In this document: positions 5,628 through 7,185 of the stretch, in pieces | Layout of the letters: the number at the start of each line of letters is the position of its first letter | Position numbering within the stretch: position 1 is the first letter of the stretch | Source of the DNA: JBFGCM01 sp041581135 | Lineage (GTDB): Bacteria; Actinomycetota; Acidimicrobiia; Spongiisociales; UBA5794 | Direction of reading: 5' to 3' | Length of the DNA stretch: 7,185 nucleotides | Assembly (NCBI GenBank): GCA_041581135.1 | Contig: JBFGCM010000126.1 | Span: forward strand, 1-7,185 | Notes under the pieces: generated by a model | The model's database searches: none | What the model was told of the DNA's origin: nothing | The model's input: the letters and a program-made list of their open reading frames with translations, nothing else | Translations under genes and position numbers: made by a program

Positions 5628-6592
5628 CCCCATCCCCCAGCGGCGATCCCATCGTCGTGCACGGCCATTCCGTGGCACCGGGCAGGCGCGTCGACCTCGA
5701 GCTTCCGGTTTCGCGCCTCCCCACCGGATCGACTCTGTCCCTGCCCCTCACAGTGGTGAACGGGCGGTACGACGGCCCGCGTGTGTGGCTCAGCGCCGCG
5801 GTCCACGGAGACGAGCTGAATGGCATCGAGAGCGTGCGCCAGGTGCTCGAGGCGCTGCCACCGAAGACCATGCGCGGCTCCATCGTGGCGGCCCCGGCGG
5901 TGAACGTCTTCGGCGTCCTGTCCGGCAAACGGTACCTCCCGGATCGGCGTGATCTGAACCGCAGCTTCCCGGGCTCGGCTCGTGGCTCGCTCGCCGCCCG
6001 GCTCGCCCACCTCCTGATGACCGCAGTGGTGGAGGGCTGCAACGTGGGGATCGATCTCCACACCGGCTCCAACCATCGGGACAACTACCCCCAGATTCGG
6101 GCCAACCTGGACGATCCGGAGACGCTGGATCTGGCCATCGCGTTCGGCGCCCCTCTCTATCTGCACTCGCCGATCCGCGACGGGTCGTTGCGCGGCGTCG
6201 CCACCGGGGCCGGATCCAAGGTGCTGGTGTACGAGGCAGGCGAAGCGCTCCGATTCGATCACGCTGCCATCGAGTTGGGGACCGCGGGCGTCCTGCGCGT
6301 GCTGCGACACCTCGACATGATCGACGAGGCGCCGCCTGCGCCGTCGTTGGATGACCCTCAGATCGTGCGGCGCTCGAAGTGGATCCGCGGCCGCCGCGGC
6401 GGGCTCATGCGCACCCGATGCGTGCTCGGTCAGCTGGTCGAAGAAGACCAGATGCTGGCCACCATCAGTGACGCCGCCGGAGGCCGAGCCGCCGTCGTGC
6501 GCGCTCCCTACGCCGGTTGGGTGATCGGCATGAATCGCAATCCGCTCGTGAACCGCGGCGATGCACTCTTTCACCTCGGTGCCCGCGAATAG
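5624..6592 (+). CDS. succinylglutamate desuccinylase/aspartoacylase-family zinc hydrolase
   Basis: This 322-residue protein starts with GTG in a GTGA overlap with the rimK stop, so translation is coupled. It is a zinc-dependent amidohydrolase of the AstE/AspA type, with a carboxypeptidase-like fold. These enzymes cleave N-acyl amino acids such as succinylglutamate or N-acetylaspartate. Zinc ligands are H61 and E64 in AVHGDELNG and H146 in DLHTG; E204 in VYEAGE is the likely general base. DRRDLNRSFPG is the conserved substrate-side segment. The C-terminal part (from about residue 250) resembles the family's beta-rich lid domain, with APYAGWVIG and NPLVNRGDALFHLG at the end. Placement beside a glutamate ligase suggests it acts on glutamyl or acyl-amino-acid products of that system, but the substrate cannot be read from sequence. 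Cytosolic; no signal peptide. Confidence 0.88.
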   Translation: MTPSPSGDPIVVHGHSVAPGRRVDLELPVSRLPTGSTLSLPLTVVNGRYDGPRVWLSAAVHGDELNGIESVRQVLEALPPKTMRGSIVAAPAVNVFGVLSGKRYLPDRRDLNRSFPGSARGSLAARLAHLLMTAVVEGCNVGIDLHTGSNHRDNYPQIRANLDDPETLDLAIAFGAPLYLHSPIRDGSLRGVATGAGSKVLVYEAGEALRFDHAAIELGTAGVLRVLRHLDMIDEAPPAPSLDDPQIVRRSKWIRGRRGGLMRTRCVLGQLVEEDQMLATISDAAGGRAAVVRAPYAGWVIGMNRNPLVNRGDALFHLGARE

Positions 6593-6596
6593 CGGA

Positions 6597-6971
6597 CTAG
6601 GCGTCCTCCGCCAGGACGAACAACAGGTCGCGAATACCGACGATGCCGAGCAACTCACCTTCGGACATGACCGGTAGGTGACGGTACCCGGCCTCCAGCA
6701 ACCACTTGGCGGCGTCCGTGACCGGCACTTCGGGAGAGAAGATGTCGGGCGCCTCGGTCATGTACGTGCCGACCGTCTCCTCGTCGAAGTCCGACTCGTC
6801 GGCCACGGCGCGTACGAGATCACGCTCGGTGATCAGGCCGACCAGCTTGCGCCCATCGATGACGGCCAGGCAATCCACCTGGTCGTCCACCATTGCCGCG
6901 GCCGCGTCTGCCAGGGTGACCTCGGGGCCCACCACCTCGCAGGCTCCGCCAACCAACGCCTCGAGCTTCAT
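6597..6971 (-). CDS. two-CBS-domain protein
   Basis: This 124-residue protein consists of little more than a pair of CBS domains, which fold together into a Bateman module that usually binds adenosine nucleotides. The first covers about residues 1-60, with VDCLAVIDGRKLVGLITERD. The second covers about 66-122, with MTEAPDIF and YRHLPVMSEGELLGIVGIRD. An acidic linker (DESDFDEET) joins them. No enzyme or channel domain is attached, so it is probably a stand-alone sensor; stand-alone CBS proteins often respond to energy charge or stress. The start is ATG at 6971 on the - strand, with AGGAGG (complement of 6976-6981) 4 bases before it, a short spacing. The gene converges on the zinc hydrolase with 4 bases between the stop codons and no terminator. 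Ligand and partner are unknown. Confidence 0.9.
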   Translation of the reverse strand: MKLEALVGGACEVVGPEVTLADAAAAMVDDQVDCLAVIDGRKLVGLITERDLVRAVADESDFDEETVGTYMTEAPDIFSPEVPVTDAAKWLLEAGYRHLPVMSEGELLGIVGIRDLLFVLAEDA

Positions 6972-6990
6972 CGCACCTCCTCAGCCCCAG

Positions 6991-6996
6991 AACCTA
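6991..6996 (-). promoter_or_regulatory. possible -10 box (TAGGTT) for the CBS gene, within an inverted repeat
   Basis: Read on the - strand, TAGGTT fits TANNNT, and TTGTGC (7016-7021) lies 19 bases upstream as a possible -35. The predicted transcript start near 6984 leaves a short leader carrying GAGGAGGT. The box overlaps an inverted repeat with arms at 6994-6999 (CTACTC) and 7009-7014 (GAGTAG), which also contains CTCGGGGCCGAG at 6997-7008. Confidence 0.35.
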
Positions 6997-7030
6997 CTCG
7001 GGGCCGAGGAGTAGCGCACAACGCAGCAGG

Positions 7031-7111
7031 TCATTCGCCGGGCCGCGGGCTGCGGTCGAAGCCCACGTGGGCACTGCGGGGCGTCGCGACCCGCTTGGCG
7101 ATGCGGCTCAC
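7031..7111 (-). CDS. doubtful 26-residue ORF upstream of the CBS gene
   Basis: A GTG at 7109-7111 on the - strand opens a 26-residue frame ending with TGA at 7031-7033. The peptide is basic near its start (SRIAKR) and contains SAHVGFDRSPRPGE. A G-run upstream could act as a poor ribosome binding site. The same frame stays open to the window edge, but its upstream part is Arg-rich and crosses a perfect hairpin, so it is unlikely to be the tail of a longer gene. I cannot show that it is translated. Confidence 0.12.
   Translation of the reverse strand: MSRIAKRVATPRSAHVGFDRSPRPGE
7061..7072. repeat. 12-bp perfect palindrome with CACGTG core
   Basis: GCCCACGTGGGC reads the same on both strands. 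It lies about 40 bases upstream of the possible -35 of the CBS gene. It could be an activator or repressor site, or chance in GC-rich DNA. Confidence 0.3.
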
Positions 7112-7150
7112 CCGGGTTCGACCCCCCCGGATCGACCGACACCGGTCACG

Positions 7151-7180
7151 CGAAGAGGCCGCCCGAAGGCGGCCTCTTCG
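7151..7180 (-). terminator. perfect 13-bp hairpin with UUCG tetraloop on the - strand
   Basis: The arms 7151-7163 (CGAAGAGGCCGCC) and 7168-7180 pair perfectly around a 4-base loop. In a - strand transcript the loop is UUCG closed by C-G, the very stable cUUCGg tetraloop; on the + strand it is CGAA. No T-run follows on the - strand, which is common for terminators in high-GC Gram-positives. Only 5 bases can be seen on the + side. No gene in the window ends here, so it most likely ends a leftward gene beyond the right edge. Confidence 0.6.
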
Positions 7181-7185
7181 ATCCC

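Noticed and set aside
5252..6658. 468-codon open frame on the - strand
   Set aside because: It is antisense to rimK and the zinc hydrolase and shows no motif; codon bias explains its length.
7101..7140. tRNA-like T-loop GGGTTCGACC near the right edge
   Set aside because: Only three of five T-stem pairs form, no matching acceptor stem or D-arm exists upstream, and there is no CCA end.

Overview
The window is strongly GC-rich with dense coding. Its genes use ATG and GTG starts, and the likely -10 boxes follow the TANNNT pattern, including one beside an apparently leaderless start. This suggests a high-GC Gram-positive bacterium (Actinomycetota), possibly an uncultured lineage. That is an inference from composition and gene style; no rRNA or other taxonomic marker is present.

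Layout. On the + strand, 102-707 encodes a small membrane protein of unknown function (one N-terminal and two C-terminal transmembrane segments around an acidic, helix-rich middle). It is followed by a LOG-family nucleotide-binding protein (747-1313) that seems to have its own leaderless promoter. A large HerA/FtsK-type P-loop ATPase with a C-terminal coiled coil (1386-3764) comes next, followed 22 bases later by a small conserved-looking hypothetical protein (3787-4170). These two look like one operon.

After a 109-base gap with its own likely promoter comes a tight three-gene operon: a RimB-type retropepsin-like protease (4280-4741), the ATP-grasp ligase RimK (4734-5627) and an aspartoacylase/succinylglutamate desuccinylase-family zinc hydrolase (5624-6592). 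The genes overlap by 8 and 4 bases. RimK adds glutamates to the C-terminus of ribosomal protein S6 in Escherichia coli. The two hydrolases beside it suggest a set that adds, trims and recycles acidic amino-acid tags. This is the most informative gene set in the window.

On the - strand, 6597-6971 encodes a small two-CBS-domain protein that converges on the operon with only 4 bases between the stop codons. The last 214 bases hold its promoter region, several palindromes, a doubtful 26-residue ORF and a perfect 13-bp hairpin. That hairpin is probably the terminator of a gene lying beyond the right edge.

I see no mobile element, CRISPR array, tRNA, rRNA or recognisable defence system. The best candidates for undescribed biology are the HerA-type ATPase with its small partner and the RimB-RimK-hydrolase operon.
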